A stretch of DNA of 64,000 nt from the NCBI GenBank assembly GCA_017792345.1, contig CP051228.1, positions 1,736,001-1,800,000 on the forward strand, read 5' to 3'. This DNA is from Mesoflavibacter sp. (GTDB lineage: Bacteria; Pseudomonadota; Alphaproteobacteria; UBA8366; Aestuariispiraceae). A program made the translations under genes and the position numbers. Below are positions 43,154 to 51,668 of this stretch, one piece after another. Within the stretch, counting starts at the first letter, position 1, and the number at the start of each line of letters is the position of its first letter. Under the pieces are notes generated by a model. That model searched no databases. It worked only from the letters and a program-made list of their open reading frames with translations, and had not been told where the DNA came from.

Positions 43154-43576
43154 ATGTACGAATGGATAAAGGCGCTGCATGTCATGTCGGTCATCTCCTG
43201 GATGGCCGTGCTGCTCTATCTGCCGCGGCTCTATGTCTATCACGCGGGCGCCGAGGCCGGGTCGGACAAGTCGGAAACCTTCAAGGTGATGGAGCGCCGC
43301 CTGCTGCGCGGGATCGGCAATCCGGCGATGGTCGCGACCTGGATTTTCGGTCTCTGGGCGGCCTATGACGCCTATTGGTTCTCCGCCGGATGGTTCCACG
43401 CCAAGATGGCGCTGGTGCTGTTGATGACCGGTTATCACATGGTCATGGCGCGCTGGCGCAAGGATTTCGAGGCCGACCGCAACACGCGGACGGAACGCTT
43501 CTACCGCTTCATGAACGAGGTCCCCGCCGTTCTGATGGTCGGGATCGTCATACTGGTGATCGTAAAACCGTTCTGA
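43154..43576 (+). CDS. hemJ: Protoporphyrinogen oxidase HemJ
   Basis: A 140-residue membrane enzyme that oxidises protoporphyrinogen IX with the respiratory chain in bacteria lacking HemG and HemY. It begins MYEWIKALHVMSVISWMAVL with the essential His9, has four membrane helices, and shows LPRLYVYHA and WFHAKMALVLLMTGYHMVM. GGGGAG lies before the ATG. Its place between hemH and rho is standard, but here a toxin-antitoxin pair separates it from rho. Confidence 0.95.
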   Translation: MYEWIKALHVMSVISWMAVLLYLPRLYVYHAGAEAGSDKSETFKVMERRLLRGIGNPAMVATWIFGLWAAYDAYWFSAGWFHAKMALVLLMTGYHMVMARWRKDFEADRNTRTERFYRFMNEVPAVLMVGIVILVIVKPF

Positions 43577-43577
43577 T

Positions 43578-43958
43578 CTACCAGCTTTCCAGGCGCAGGC
43601 CCGGAATCGCGCGATAGGCCTCCGGCGCGCCGGTGACGAGGATCAGGCCGTTGGCCCTTGCCGTGGCGGCGATCATCGCCCGGTCGGCATCGATCGACGA
43701 TGCGGCGCGGATTTCGCCGGCATGGATGGCCGCGTCATGGTCGAAGGCCCGGACGGTCAGGCGCATGGCGAATTCCTTGACGATCCGCCGGTTCCGTTCC
43801 GGCCGTTCCGTGCGCTCCGCCCCCTCGAACAGGGCCGCCAGAGAGATCGCGGAAACGCCCAGCTCGTCGGCATGGGCGTTGAACCGGACCCGCAGCCCCT
43901 CCTCCCGGTCGCGGATGGCGCGAAGGCAGGTGTCGGTGTCCAGCAGATACCCCGCCAT
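43578..43958 (-). CDS. vapC: VapC-type PIN-domain toxin
   Basis: A 126-residue PIN nuclease. The acidic residues are D7 and D9 in YLLDTDT, the glutamate in AALFEGAE and the aspartates in SSIDADRAMIAATA, in the order of the VapC active site. VapC toxins cleave tRNA or rRNA. The ATG at 43958 overlaps the stop of the antitoxin (TGATG), the usual coupling. Two bases separate it from the convergent hemJ stop. The pair looks like a recent insertion in the hem-rho cluster. Confidence 0.88.
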   Translation of the reverse strand: MAGYLLDTDTCLRAIRDREEGLRVRFNAHADELGVSAISLAALFEGAERTERPERNRRIVKEFAMRLTVRAFDHDAAIHAGEIRAASSIDADRAMIAATARANGLILVTGAPEAYRAIPGLRLESW

Positions 43959-44179
43959 CACCGCACCCTTTCGTCGCCGGGCCGGCCGTCCGGCATGAAA
44001 TCACCGGTTACGCCGGGGGCGGCGAAGAAATCGTCCCACAGCGCCCCGCCCGGCGCGATGACCCGCGCATTGCCGATCTCCGCGATCTCGACCGCGGTGA
44101 CATGGGCGGGAAAGGCCAGTGCCTTCGGAATGCGCACGGCTTGGGTTCGGTTGTTCGTGAAGATCGTCGTTTTGGTCAT
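43958..44179 (-). CDS. vapB: VapB-type antitoxin (AbrB-like)
   Basis: A 73-residue antitoxin. The N-terminal MTKTTIFTNNRTQAVRIPKAL is the AbrB/MazE-like swapped-hairpin DNA-binding motif of VapB proteins; the C-terminal part, rich in Asp and Phe (WDDFFAAPGVTGDF), would block the toxin. It starts at 44179, just after a set of four palindromic GTATA-containing sites that probably serve as its operator. It is the first gene of the vapBC pair. Confidence 0.85.
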   Translation of the reverse strand: MTKTTIFTNNRTQAVRIPKALAFPAHVTAVEIAEIGNARVIAPGGALWDDFFAAPGVTGDFMPDGRPGDERVR

Positions 44180-44519
44180 ACGGTCCCGCTCGCTCGGTAT
44201 ATACCCAACACGTATACGAAACTGCGACCGTTGTATATGTTCAAAGTATATCCGTGAGCGATTTGAAGGCATTGTCACCGCTCTTCATGAAACCTCCATT
44301 TGACTTCCGACGCGATGCGGCCTATTTGAAACGTGTCGGGCACGAGGTCCGGCACATCGCACCCCGGACATCCGGGTCTCCAAAAACGCACGGTTCCAAC
44401 CGAACAGCCATCGACCCGGCAGAGTCGTACCCGATATCACCATTTGTCGGGCCCTTCGGAACGCAGCGTCCTGAAAGATTCCCTGTCACACATCCCTCGC
44501 GACAGAGCACAAGAAACTC
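44180..44519. other. 340-base gap between vapB and rho
   Basis: The part nearest vapB holds four short palindromes at 44197-44252, described separately. The rest, up to rho, must carry the rho promoter and leader. I see no gene and no strong hairpin. Short open frames here lack ribosome sites. The region is less GC-rich than the flanking genes. Confidence 0.6.
44197..44252. promoter_or_regulatory. Four GTATA palindromes, probable vapBC operator
   Basis: GTATATAC (44197-44204), CGTATACG (44211-44218), TGTATATG (44232-44239) and AGTATATC (44245-44252) share a GTATA core and have centre-to-centre spacings of 14, 21 and 13 bases. VapB-VapC complexes commonly bind such short repeats to repress their own promoter. 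Confidence 0.65.
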
Positions 44520-45791
44520 ATGCATCTCAAAGAACTGAAACAGAAGACCCCGCCCGAACTCCTGGCCTTCGCGGAAGAGCTGGAGATCGAAAACGCCTCG
44601 AACCTGCGCAAGCAGGAGCTGATGTTCGCCTGCCTCAAGCAATTGGCGATGAACGATGTGGCGATCTATGGCGAAGGGGTCCTGGAAGTTCTGTCCGACG
44701 GGTTCGGCTTCCTGCGCTCGCCCGAGGCGAACTATCTCGCCGGGCCGGACGACATCTATGTCTCGCCCAGCCAGGTCCGCCGTTTCGGCCTGCGCACCGG
44801 CGACACGGTCGAGGGTCAGATCCGCGCGCCGAAGGATGGCGAGCGCTATTTCGCCCTGCTGAAGGTCAACAAGGTCAATTTCGACGAGCCGGATTCGGTT
44901 CGGCATCGAATCAATTTCGACAACCTGACGCCGCTCTATCCGGACGAGAAGCTGCAGCTCGAGATCGAAGGCAATGACGATCAGAAGAGCAAGAAGAAGG
45001 AACAGTCGACCCGGGTCATCGATCTGGTCGCGCCGCTGGGTAAGGGTCAGCGCGCGCTGATCGTCGCGCCGCCGCGCACCGGTAAGACGATGCTGATGCA
45101 AAATGTCGCGCATGCGATTTCGCAGAACCACCCGGAAGTCTATCTACTGGTGCTGCTGATCGACGAGCGGCCGGAGGAAGTGACGGATATGCAGCGCTCC
45201 GTGAAGGGCGAGGTCGTGTCCTCCACCTTCGACGAGCCGGCGCAGCGCCACGTCCAGGTCGCCGAAATGGTGATCGAAAAGGCCAAGCGCCTGGTCGAAC
45301 ACAAGCGCGACGTCGTCATCCTGCTGGATTCCATCACCCGCCTGGCCCGCGCCTACAACACGGTCGTCCCGTCCTCGGGCAAGGTCCTGACCGGCGGTGT
45401 CGACGCCAATGCCCTGCAGCGTCCGAAACGCTTCTTCGGCGCGGCGCGGAATATCGAGGAAGGCGGCTCGCTGACCATCATCTCGACCGCGCTGATCGAT
45501 ACCGGCAGCCGCATGGACGAAGTCATCTTCGAAGAGTTCAAGGGCACCGGTAACTCGGAAATCATTCTGGACCGCAAGCTCTCCGACAAGCGCACCTTCC
45601 CGGCCATCGACATCACCAAGTCGGGCACCCGCAAGGAAGAACTGCTGGTCGACAAGGGCACCCTGTCGAAGATGTGGGTCCTGCGCCGCATCCTCATGCC
45701 GATGGGCGTGGTCGACGCGATGGAATTCCTGCTCGACAAGATCAAGCATTCGAAGAACAACAACGAGTTCTTCGACAGCATGAACCAGTAA
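44520..45791 (+). CDS. rho: Transcription termination factor Rho
   Basis: A 423-residue hexameric RNA helicase. The N-terminal domain has [20 protein letters not shown], the cold-shock-like RNA site [13 protein letters not shown] and [17 protein letters not shown]. The ATPase has the P-loop [24 protein letters not shown], the Q/R loop and the secondary site near [12 protein letters not shown]. Length and order match Rho of alphaproteobacteria. The ATG at 44520 has a weak ribosome site. It is separated from hemJ by the vapBC insertion. Confidence 0.98.
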   Translation: MHLKELKQKTPPELLAFAEELEIENASNLRKQELMFACLKQLAMNDVAIYGEGVLEVLSDGFGFLRSPEANYLAGPDDIYVSPSQVRRFGLRTGDTVEGQIRAPKDGERYFALLKVNKVNFDEPDSVRHRINFDNLTPLYPDEKLQLEIEGNDDQKSKKKEQSTRVIDLVAPLGKGQRALIVAPPRTGKTMLMQNVAHAISQNHPEVYLLVLLIDERPEEVTDMQRSVKGEVVSSTFDEPAQRHVQVAEMVIEKAKRLVEHKRDVVILLDSITRLARAYNTVVPSSGKVLTGGVDANALQRPKRFFGAARNIEEGGSLTIISTALIDTGSRMDEVIFEEFKGTGNSEIILDRKLSDKRTFPAIDITKSGTRKEELLVDKGTLSKMWVLRRILMPMGVVDAMEFLLDKIKHSKNNNEFFDSMNQ

Positions 45792-45804
45792 TCCGTGCTG
45801 CTGC

Positions 45805-45883
45805 GCTCCTGCGAAAGCGGGAGCCTCCTTCCCTCCGGTCGGGGCTGTGACCCGACGAAGATTCCTGCTTTCGCAGGAATGCC
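45805..45883. repeat. REP-like element, type B
   Basis: GCTCCTGCGAAAGCGGGAGCC at its left end (two hairpin arms) and ATTCCTGC-TTTC-GCAGGAAT at 45861-45880, with about 35 bases between. The two ends are inverted copies. It differs from type A in lacking GTCAT and CCAG. Copies occur at 46468 and 47498. It follows rho and may end its transcript. Confidence 0.85.
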
Positions 45884-45919
45884 ATGTGGGGGCGGACAGT
45901 CAATGCGGGGGTCTACGCC

Positions 45920-46459
45920 GTGACCGTCTGGATTGCTCTTCTGCGCGGCATCAATGTCGGCGGCAGCCACAAGCTGCCGATGGCCGACTTGCGGGAAATG
46001 CTGACCAGCCTGGGGTTCGGTGCGGCCCGGACCTATATCCAAAGCGGTAACTGCATTTTCGAAAGTGGCGATGGCCCGGCCGAAGCGTTGGCCGAGACGA
46101 TCGAAAGCGCCATAGCCGCCCGGTTCGGGTTCCGGCCCCGCACGATGGTTCTGTCCAAGGATGATTTTGACGCCTCTATTGCCGCCAATCCCTATGCCGC
46201 GGCAGGTGCAGCCGATCCCAAGAGCGTCCATTTCTATTTTCTGTACGAACCGGCCCGGAATGCCGATTTGTCCGCCTTGGACAAAGTGCGGAAAGCCAAT
46301 GAGGTCTTCACCCTGACGGATCGCGTGTTCTACCTTCACGCACCGGAAGGGATCGGCCGTTCGAAACTGGCGGAGAAAGCGGAGAAATGCCTCGGCGTCG
46401 CCGCGACGGCCCGGAACTTCCGCTCCGTTACGTCCATCGCGGAACTGGCAGGCTCATAA
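45920..46459 (+). CDS. DUF1697 family protein
   Basis: A 179-residue protein of the DUF1697 family. It begins TVWIALLRGINVGGSHKLPM, the strongest signature, followed by YIQSGNCIFES and the later YFLYEPARNADL and ATARNFRSVT. No membrane segment is present. The start is a GTG at 45920 with GGGGG upstream; an in-frame ATG at 45884 would put 12 residues from the repeat before the homologous part. The function of the family is not known. It lies between two type B repeats. Confidence 0.88.
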   Translation: MTVWIALLRGINVGGSHKLPMADLREMLTSLGFGAARTYIQSGNCIFESGDGPAEALAETIESAIAARFGFRPRTMVLSKDDFDASIAANPYAAAGAADPKSVHFYFLYEPARNADLSALDKVRKANEVFTLTDRVFYLHAPEGIGRSKLAEKAEKCLGVAATARNFRSVTSIAELAGS

Positions 46460-46467
46460 CGACCGTT

Positions 46468-46535
46468 GTCCTGCGAAAACGGGAGCCTTCTTAGGACAGC
46501 AGCGGATTTGAGAGGATTCCTGCTTTCGCAGGAAT
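46468..46535. repeat. REP-like element, type B
   Basis: GTCCTGCGAAAACGGGAGCC at 46468-46487 and GATTCCTGC-TTTC-GCAGGAAT at 46515-46535, the same pair as at 45805. It lies between the DUF1697 gene and kynA. Confidence 0.83.
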
Positions 46536-46573
46536 GCGTTATGGGTTGTGGCAACAATTCAAAGGAATCCGCC

Positions 46574-47374
46574 ATGACCGATGCGCCGCCTGACATCTCC
46601 TATGCCGACTATCTGGGCTTGGACACCCTGTTCGACAGCCAGCATCCGCGCTCGGACGCTCATGACGAGCTGCTGTTCATCATTCAGCACCAGACGTCGG
46701 AATTGTGGATGCGCCTTGCCCTGCATGAGTTGCATGCGGCGCGCGCGGCGATCCTGGCCGGGGAGACACGGCCGTCGTTTAAGATGCTGACCCGGGTGGC
46801 GCGGATCTTCGAACAGTTGAACAGCGCCTGGGACGTGCTGCGCACCATGACGCCGTCGGAATACACCACCTTCCGTCCGTCCTTGGCCAATTCCTCCGGA
46901 TTCCAATCCTTTCAGTATCGCGAGATCGAATTCCTGCTGGGCAACCGCAACAAGGCCTTGATGGATATGCATGAATCCCGCCCGGCCGTGATGGATCGGT
47001 TGCGTAACGAATTACAGATTCCGAGCCTTTACGACGCGGCGCTGGGTCAGCTGGCTGCAGCCGGTCTTACGATTCCGGAGACGGTGCGGGACCGCGATCT
47101 GTCGACCCGGCACGAGCCCGATCCGGCGGTGGAGGAGGCCTGGCGCACGGTCTACCGCACGCCTCAGACCCATTGGGAACTCTATGAGCTGGGCGAGAAG
47201 CTGGTCGATCTGGAAGACTATTTCCGACGCTGGCGCTTCAACCATGTCACGACGGTCGAAAGGGTGATCGGGGCCAAACGCGGCACCGGCGGCACCAGCG
47301 GCGTCCCCTATCTGCGCCGGATGCTGGAAACCGTGCTGTTCCCGGAACTCTGGTCCGTGCGCACGGCGCTATAG
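46574..47374 (+). CDS. kynA: Tryptophan 2,3-dioxygenase
   Basis: Opens the indole ring of tryptophan to N-formylkynurenine, the first step of the kynurenine pathway. The 266-residue heme protein has ELLFIIQHQTSELWMRLALH with the active-site histidine, the mid-chain FRPSLANSSGFQSFQYREIE, and RFNHVTTVERVIGAKRGTGG with the heme-ligand histidine. AAAGGA precedes the ATG at 46574. The next kynurenine genes are not nearby, so it seems to stand alone; a REP cluster flanks each side. Confidence 0.95.
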   Translation: MTDAPPDISYADYLGLDTLFDSQHPRSDAHDELLFIIQHQTSELWMRLALHELHAARAAILAGETRPSFKMLTRVARIFEQLNSAWDVLRTMTPSEYTTFRPSLANSSGFQSFQYREIEFLLGNRNKALMDMHESRPAVMDRLRNELQIPSLYDAALGQLAAAGLTIPETVRDRDLSTRHEPDPAVEEAWRTVYRTPQTHWELYELGEKLVDLEDYFRRWRFNHVTTVERVIGAKRGTGGTSGVPYLRRMLETVLFPELWSVRTAL

Positions 47375-47399
47375 GGCGGTGCGAGGCACCTAGGTTTCC

Positions 47400-47482
47400 G
47401 TCATTCCCGCGCAGGCGGGAATCCAGAGCTCCGTGCAGGATTGTGCCCGTTTTCCTGGATCCCCGCCTGCGCGGGAATGACG
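47400..47482. repeat. REP-like paired palindromes (type A)
   Basis: GTCATTCCCGC-GCAG-GCGGGAATCCAG at 47400-47426 and CTGGATCCCCGCC-TGC-GCGGGAATGACG at 47455-47482. The bases between carry GATTGTGCCC, again similar to the flank at 36682 and 43074. A type B element follows directly. Confidence 0.88.
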
Positions 47483-47497
47483 GCGTCCCAAATGTGC

Positions 47498-47572
47498 GCT
47501 CCTGCGAAAGCAGGAGCCTTCGCAGGGTGGGCACGTTGCCGGGATGATGAAGGTTCCTGCTTTCGCAGGAAC
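47498..47572. repeat. REP-like element, type B
   Basis: GCTCCTGC-GAAA-GCAGGAGCC at 47498-47518 and GTTCCTGC-TTTC-GCAGGAAC at 47553-47572. With the type A pair at 47400 it fills the 213 bases between convergent kynA and secB and probably serves as their terminators. Confidence 0.85.
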
Positions 47573-47587
47573 ACGGCCGTTATGGGA

Positions 47588-48136
47588 TCACGCCTCGGCG
47601 GTCTCGCCTTCCGCCGTGTCCTTACCTTCGGCCGCCTTCTGGGCCTCTTCCTGGGCGGCGAGGCGGCGGCGGTAGAGCTGAACGAAATCGAACGGGGCCA
47701 GCAGCAGCATGGAGAAGCCGCCGGACCGCGTGGAATCGCAGACGATCTGACGCACGAAGGGGAACAGCATGCGCGGTACTTCGACCAACAGCAGGGCGTT
47801 CAGCGCCTCTTTCGGCACCTGGCCGACTCGCACGATGGCGGCATAGGCCAGTTCCAGGATATAGGCGGTCTGCCCGTCCTGTTCGGCCTTCACCTCAACC
47901 GTCAGGACGACTTCCACATCGCGCCCGCCCAGGGCGGCGGTCTGCACGTCGATGACGATACTCGCCTCCGGTGCGGCGCTGCTGGCAAAGGTCTGCGGCG
48001 CGTTCGGGTTCTCGAAGGACAGGTCCTTGATGTATTGCCGCATGATCTGATACGGCGGCTCGGCCTGGGTGCCGGGATTGGCCGTCTTCGGGATATCGCT
48101 GGGGTTAGCGGGCGCGGTGTCGCGATCGTCTGCCAT
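47588..48136 (-). CDS. secB: Protein-export chaperone SecB
   Basis: Keeps preproteins unfolded for SecA. The 182-residue protein has QYIKDLSFENPNAP, the conserved EVVLTVEVKAE, and LLVEVPRMLFPFVRQIVCD with the SecA contact, followed by LLLAPFDFVQLY. The C-terminal tail is long and acidic. The ATG at 48136 begins the conserved part; 83 bases separate it from the histidine-phosphatase gene on the same strand. In many relatives secB adjoins dnaQ; here it lies 10 kb away on the other side of the origin. Confidence 0.95.
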   Translation of the reverse strand: MADDRDTAPANPSDIPKTANPGTQAEPPYQIMRQYIKDLSFENPNAPQTFASSAAPEASIVIDVQTAALGGRDVEVVLTVEVKAEQDGQTAYILELAYAAIVRVGQVPKEALNALLLVEVPRMLFPFVRQIVCDSTRSGGFSMLLLAPFDFVQLYRRRLAAQEEAQKAAEGKDTAEGETAEA

Positions 48137-48219
48137 GGGGTTCACTGTCCGTCTTTTGGGTCGGGAAAGCCCGGCAACCGGGCCATCCGACGAAGTTCTG
48201 AAGGGCTGCGGGTCCGCTA

Positions 48220-48792
48220 TCACACATCCGGGACACAGACAACCTCGGCCCCCGCCGGATGCGGTAGCGTCGGGTCCAGGCGCAGGACGGTCGCGTTCTT
48301 GACCCGGTGCCCGGTCAGCGAGCGGATGAAGCCCCAATGGGTCACGACCAGCGCCTCTGCCCAATCTTCCGTCGCCGCCATGCGCTGGCGGTATGCGATG
48401 GCCCGGCGGTCGACCTCGTGCTCCTGTTCCGGACCCGGCCACCATTCCTCGTCCAAATGGCCGAAATCCAGATGCGGCCATTGGGCCAGCAGGTCGGTTC
48501 GCGTGGTCCCGATGTCGCAGGTGAAATGGGCATGCTCGCGGATATCTGCATCGATCTGGACCGGCAGATCCAGCGCGTCCGCCAGGATCGCCGCCGATTG
48601 CAGGGTGCGCGAATAGGGCGACGCGACGATCCGGCGCAGCCCGTCGCGATGGGTTTCGGCGATGAAGGCCGCGGCCGCGGCGATCTGGCGCCGACCGATT
48701 TCGGTCAGATGCGGGTCGCGGATGCCCGGATCGACCGGGTTCTGGGCGAAACGCACATTGAATTCGGACTGTCCGTGACGCACCAGGATCAC
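48220..48792 (-). CDS. Histidine phosphatase family protein
   Basis: A 190-residue protein of the phosphoglycerate-mutase-like superfamily. LVRHGQSEFNVRF carries the phosphorylated histidine and arginine; IVASPYSRTLQSA and VVTHWGFIRSL give the second arginine and histidine. It probably removes phosphate from a small molecule or protein, but I cannot fix the substrate. The start overlaps the fxsA stop by four bases (ATGA at 48789-48792), so both are coupled. secB follows. Confidence 0.88.
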   Translation of the reverse strand: MILVRHGQSEFNVRFAQNPVDPGIRDPHLTEIGRRQIAAAAAFIAETHRDGLRRIVASPYSRTLQSAAILADALDLPVQIDADIREHAHFTCDIGTTRTDLLAQWPHLDFGHLDEEWWPGPEQEHEVDRRAIAYRQRMAATEDWAEALVVTHWGFIRSLTGHRVKNATVLRLDPTLPHPAGAEVVCVPDV

Positions 48793-49355
48793 GGCTTGCG
48801 CTCCGGCGTATCGCCGCTGGGCGGCAGGCTTTCATCGCCACCCTGGTTGTCGTCGCGGTTCCAGGGGGAATTCGGATCCGGGTCGGAGACGTCCTCGAAT
48901 TCGCCGTCGATCACCGGTCCGCGCCCGCCGCGGCCAGGTCCGCCGCCCGGCGGATTTCCCGCCCCGCCCAGACCGTCGGCATGGACATGGAACCGGCCGC
49001 TGGCCCGCATGCTGCCGATCACCGTCTTCGCCAGCGCGGCGCGCAGCGGCGGGATCAGCAGCACGAAGCCCAGCGCGTCGGTCAGAAAACCCGGCGTCAG
49101 CAGCAATGCGCCGGCCACCAGAATGCACAGGCCGGCGATCACTTCGTCGACCGGCATCTGGTTGCGGTTCATGGCGGCGCGGGCGCGCTCCATGGTCTGC
49201 AATCCCTGCTGGCGGACCAGCCAGGTGCCGATGATCGCCGTCGCGAAGATCGTGATGACCGTCCATACGGTGCCGATCGCGCCGCCGATTTCGATGAAAA
49301 GGGCGATTTCCGCTATCGGAACGGCGATGAAGAGAAGAAGGATCAGGAACGGCAT
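48789..49355 (-). CDS. fxsA: FxsA-family membrane protein
   Basis: A 188-residue inner-membrane protein. The first 120 residues have the FxsA helices: MPFLILLLFIAVPIAEIALF, then a second hydrophobic segment with GTVWTVITIFATAIIGTWLV, and the conserved ILVAGALLLTPGFLTDALGF. The C-terminal 70 residues are Gly- and Pro-rich and probably disordered. FxsA in E. coli suppresses F-plasmid exclusion of phage T7; its normal role is not known. It is divergent from timA across about 150 bases, which contain an inverted repeat (GCGTCCC-GGC-GGGACGC at 49424-49440). Confidence 0.88.
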   Translation of the reverse strand: MPFLILLLFIAVPIAEIALFIEIGGAIGTVWTVITIFATAIIGTWLVRQQGLQTMERARAAMNRNQMPVDEVIAGLCILVAGALLLTPGFLTDALGFVLLIPPLRAALAKTVIGSMRASGRFHVHADGLGGAGNPPGGGPGRGGRGPVIDGEFEDVSDPDPNSPWNRDDNQGGDESLPPSGDTPERKP

Positions 49356-49504
49356 CTTGCCCTTTCGCGGGTGACGGCTTACATCTGAACCACGCAAACG
49401 GTGCGCGGTTCGCGCCTCAAGGGGCGTCCCGGCGGGACGCATTCCCCAGAGGTAGGATGGCGCGCCGTGAAAGGCAATGGTTAGACCTGGTAGCAGAGAG
49501 CGGT

Positions 49505-50179
49505 ATGTCCATCGAACTTCTGATTTACGCGGCCGTCGCTCTGTTCCTGGTATTTCGCCTGTTCAGCGTTCTCGGCAAGCGAACCGGGCATCAAAAACGG
49601 CCGGACTTTCCGCCGGGTGCCGCGCCGGAGCGCGAGGAAAGCCGTTCGGGCGAAGCCCAGGACAATGTGGTCCGCATCCCCAGCGCCAATGACGGCGACG
49701 CCCCGGAAAGCGCGCAATTCAGCGGTCCGGCGGGCGAGGGCCTGCGGGCAATCCGCGGTGCCGACCGCAATTTCGATCCGGATTCCTTCGTCGACGGCGC
49801 CAAGAAGGCGTTCGAAATGATCGTCACCGCCTATGCCGAAGGCGACCGCAAAACGCTGAAGAACCTGTTGGACAAGGCGACCTATGACAGTTTCTCCGGT
49901 GCGATCGACGCGCGGGAGAAGGCGGGCCACCGCATGGAGGACATGCTGGTCGGTATCGATTCCGCCGAGATCACCGAGGCAAGCCTGGACAAGGACATCG
50001 CCCGCGTCACCGTCACTTTCGCCAGCCAGCAGGTCAATGTGACCTATGATGGCGAGGGCCGCGTGGTGGATGGTGATCCGTCGACCGTCGAGACCGTGTC
50101 CGACGAATGGACCTTTGCCCGCAGCGTGAAATCCAGCGATCCCAACTGGCAATTGGTCGAAACCCGGGTCGCGGCCTGA
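49505..50179 (+). CDS. TimA/Tim44-like domain protein
   Basis: A 224-residue membrane-anchored protein. An N-terminal helix (MSIELLIYAAVALFLVFRLF) is followed by a charged linker and a Tim44-like domain from about 85 to 222, with NFDPDSFVDGAKKAFEMIV and SDEWTFARSVKSSDPNWQL. Relatives in alphaproteobacteria (TimA) are thought to relate to the mitochondrial import protein Tim44. The start at 49505 has AGAG upstream. mltA follows after five bases, so the two are one operon. Confidence 0.9.
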   Translation: MSIELLIYAAVALFLVFRLFSVLGKRTGHQKRPDFPPGAAPEREESRSGEAQDNVVRIPSANDGDAPESAQFSGPAGEGLRAIRGADRNFDPDSFVDGAKKAFEMIVTAYAEGDRKTLKNLLDKATYDSFSGAIDAREKAGHRMEDMLVGIDSAEITEASLDKDIARVTVTFASQQVNVTYDGEGRVVDGDPSTVETVSDEWTFARSVKSSDPNWQLVETRVAA

Positions 50180-50184
50180 TCAAA

Positions 50185-51429
50185 ATGCAGCCACGGTTCC
50201 GCCCGTTCCGAACCTTCGCGCTCTGCGCGATGGCGGCGATTGCCCTTGCCGCCTGCGAGGCGGAAAAGGACGAAAAGGAACCGGAACCCGCCCCGGTGGC
50301 GCCGGCTCCGGCCGGGATGACCCTGTCGGCTGTGGGGTTCGATGCACTGCCGGACTGGCGCGCGGACGATCTGTCCGGTGCCCGTGACGCGCTGTCACGC
50401 TCCTGCGCGCGGATCCTGACCCTGAAGCCTGAAACCGAAATCGGCAGCGGCGCGCTGCAGACGACGGCGATGGATTGGCGCGCCGCCTGTCAGGCGCTGG
50501 ACGCCGTACCGGATGGGGCGGATGCGCTGCGCGACTATTTCGAAGGCTTCTTCCAGCCCTTTGCCGTGGCCGACGCGGCGGATGGCGACGCCCCCGACGC
50601 GGATCAGGGGCTGTTCACCGGCTATTTTGAGGCGGAACTGACCGGGTCGCGGATTCGGGACAAGACCTTCGCCACGCCGATCTACGCCCGGCCGGAGGAT
50701 CTGATCACCGTCGATCTTGGCCTGTTCGACCCGGAGCTGAAGGGCAAAGGCATTGTCGGCGCGGTTGAGAAGGGCAAGCTGAAACCCTATCCGACACGCG
50801 GCGAGATCGAAGCGGGCGCGCTGAACGGCAAGAACCTCGAATTGTTGTGGATCGACGATCCGGTCGATGTGTTCCTGCTGCAGGTCCAGGGGTCGGGCCG
50901 TGTCATCCTGCCGGATGGCGAGGTCGTGCGGGTCGGCTTTGCCGCCCATAACGGCCATGGCTACCGCTCCATTGGGCGCCGCCTGATCGATATGGGCGAA
51001 TTGCAGGCCCATGAAGCGAGCTGGAACGGCATCCGCAACTGGGTCGAAAGCCATCCCGACAAGGCGGCCGAACTCTTCGCCTATAATCCGCGTTTCATCT
51101 TCTTCCGCCAGTTGGACGGCGACGGGCCGATCGGGGCGGAGGGTGTCGCCCTGACACCGGAACGCAGCCTGGCGGTCGACACGGCGTTCATCCCGTTGGG
51201 CGCGCCGATCTGGCTCGACACCGTCCGGCCGGGCGGTAGCGCGGAACCGATGCGCCGCCTGATGGTCGCCCAGGACAAGGGCGGTGCGATCAAGGGCGTG
51301 ATCCGCGGCGATTTCTTCTGGGGCTATGGCGATGCCGCCCTTGCGGAGGCCGGACGCATGAAGTCGACGGGTCGCTATTTCCTGTTACTTCCCAAGCCCT
51401 TGGCGGACCGGGTGAAGGCGACGAGTTAA
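50185..51429 (+). CDS. mltA: Membrane-bound lytic murein transglycosylase A
   Basis: A 414-residue outer-membrane lipoprotein that cleaves peptidoglycan to 1,6-anhydro products. The lipobox ends LAAC (cysteine 24). FTGYFEAELTGSRI, VQGSGRVILPDGEVVRVGF and the 3D domain with VAQDKGGAIKGVIRGDFFWG, which holds the catalytic aspartate, are in the usual order. The start follows the timA stop by five bases. smr lies downstream after 239 bases where I see a small inverted repeat (CGACTT-GGC-AAGTCG at 51440) and no gene. Confidence 0.95.
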   Translation: MQPRFRPFRTFALCAMAAIALAACEAEKDEKEPEPAPVAPAPAGMTLSAVGFDALPDWRADDLSGARDALSRSCARILTLKPETEIGSGALQTTAMDWRAACQALDAVPDGADALRDYFEGFFQPFAVADAADGDAPDADQGLFTGYFEAELTGSRIRDKTFATPIYARPEDLITVDLGLFDPELKGKGIVGAVEKGKLKPYPTRGEIEAGALNGKNLELLWIDDPVDVFLLQVQGSGRVILPDGEVVRVGFAAHNGHGYRSIGRRLIDMGELQAHEASWNGIRNWVESHPDKAAELFAYNPRFIFFRQLDGDGPIGAEGVALTPERSLAVDTAFIPLGAPIWLDTVRPGGSAEPMRRLMVAQDKGGAIKGVIRGDFFWGYGDAALAEAGRMKSTGRYFLLLPKPLADRVKATS

Positions 51430-51668
51430 CCTGTTCATCCGACTTGGCAAGTCGTTAAAGCGGGCTCGATTCCTTGCCATCCGGGCCGGCGCCGACCATT
51501 GTCGATAGCCTAATTGAGAATTCGGTTGAAGGCCCTCATGTCGGATTTCAGCATCCCGCCAGAATCCCCTCAGAACCCGCCCGTGATCTGCGGTGTCGAA
51601 CGGACAATCGAACCGAGCACGCTCGGGCCGTCGTGCCCGCCCCTCTCAATCGTTTCGACTCCGTAACG

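Noticed and set aside
51440-51454. Hairpin CGACTT-GGC-AAGTCG after mltA as a terminator
   Set aside because: The six-pair stem is weak and no T-run follows. I mention it only in the mltA entry.
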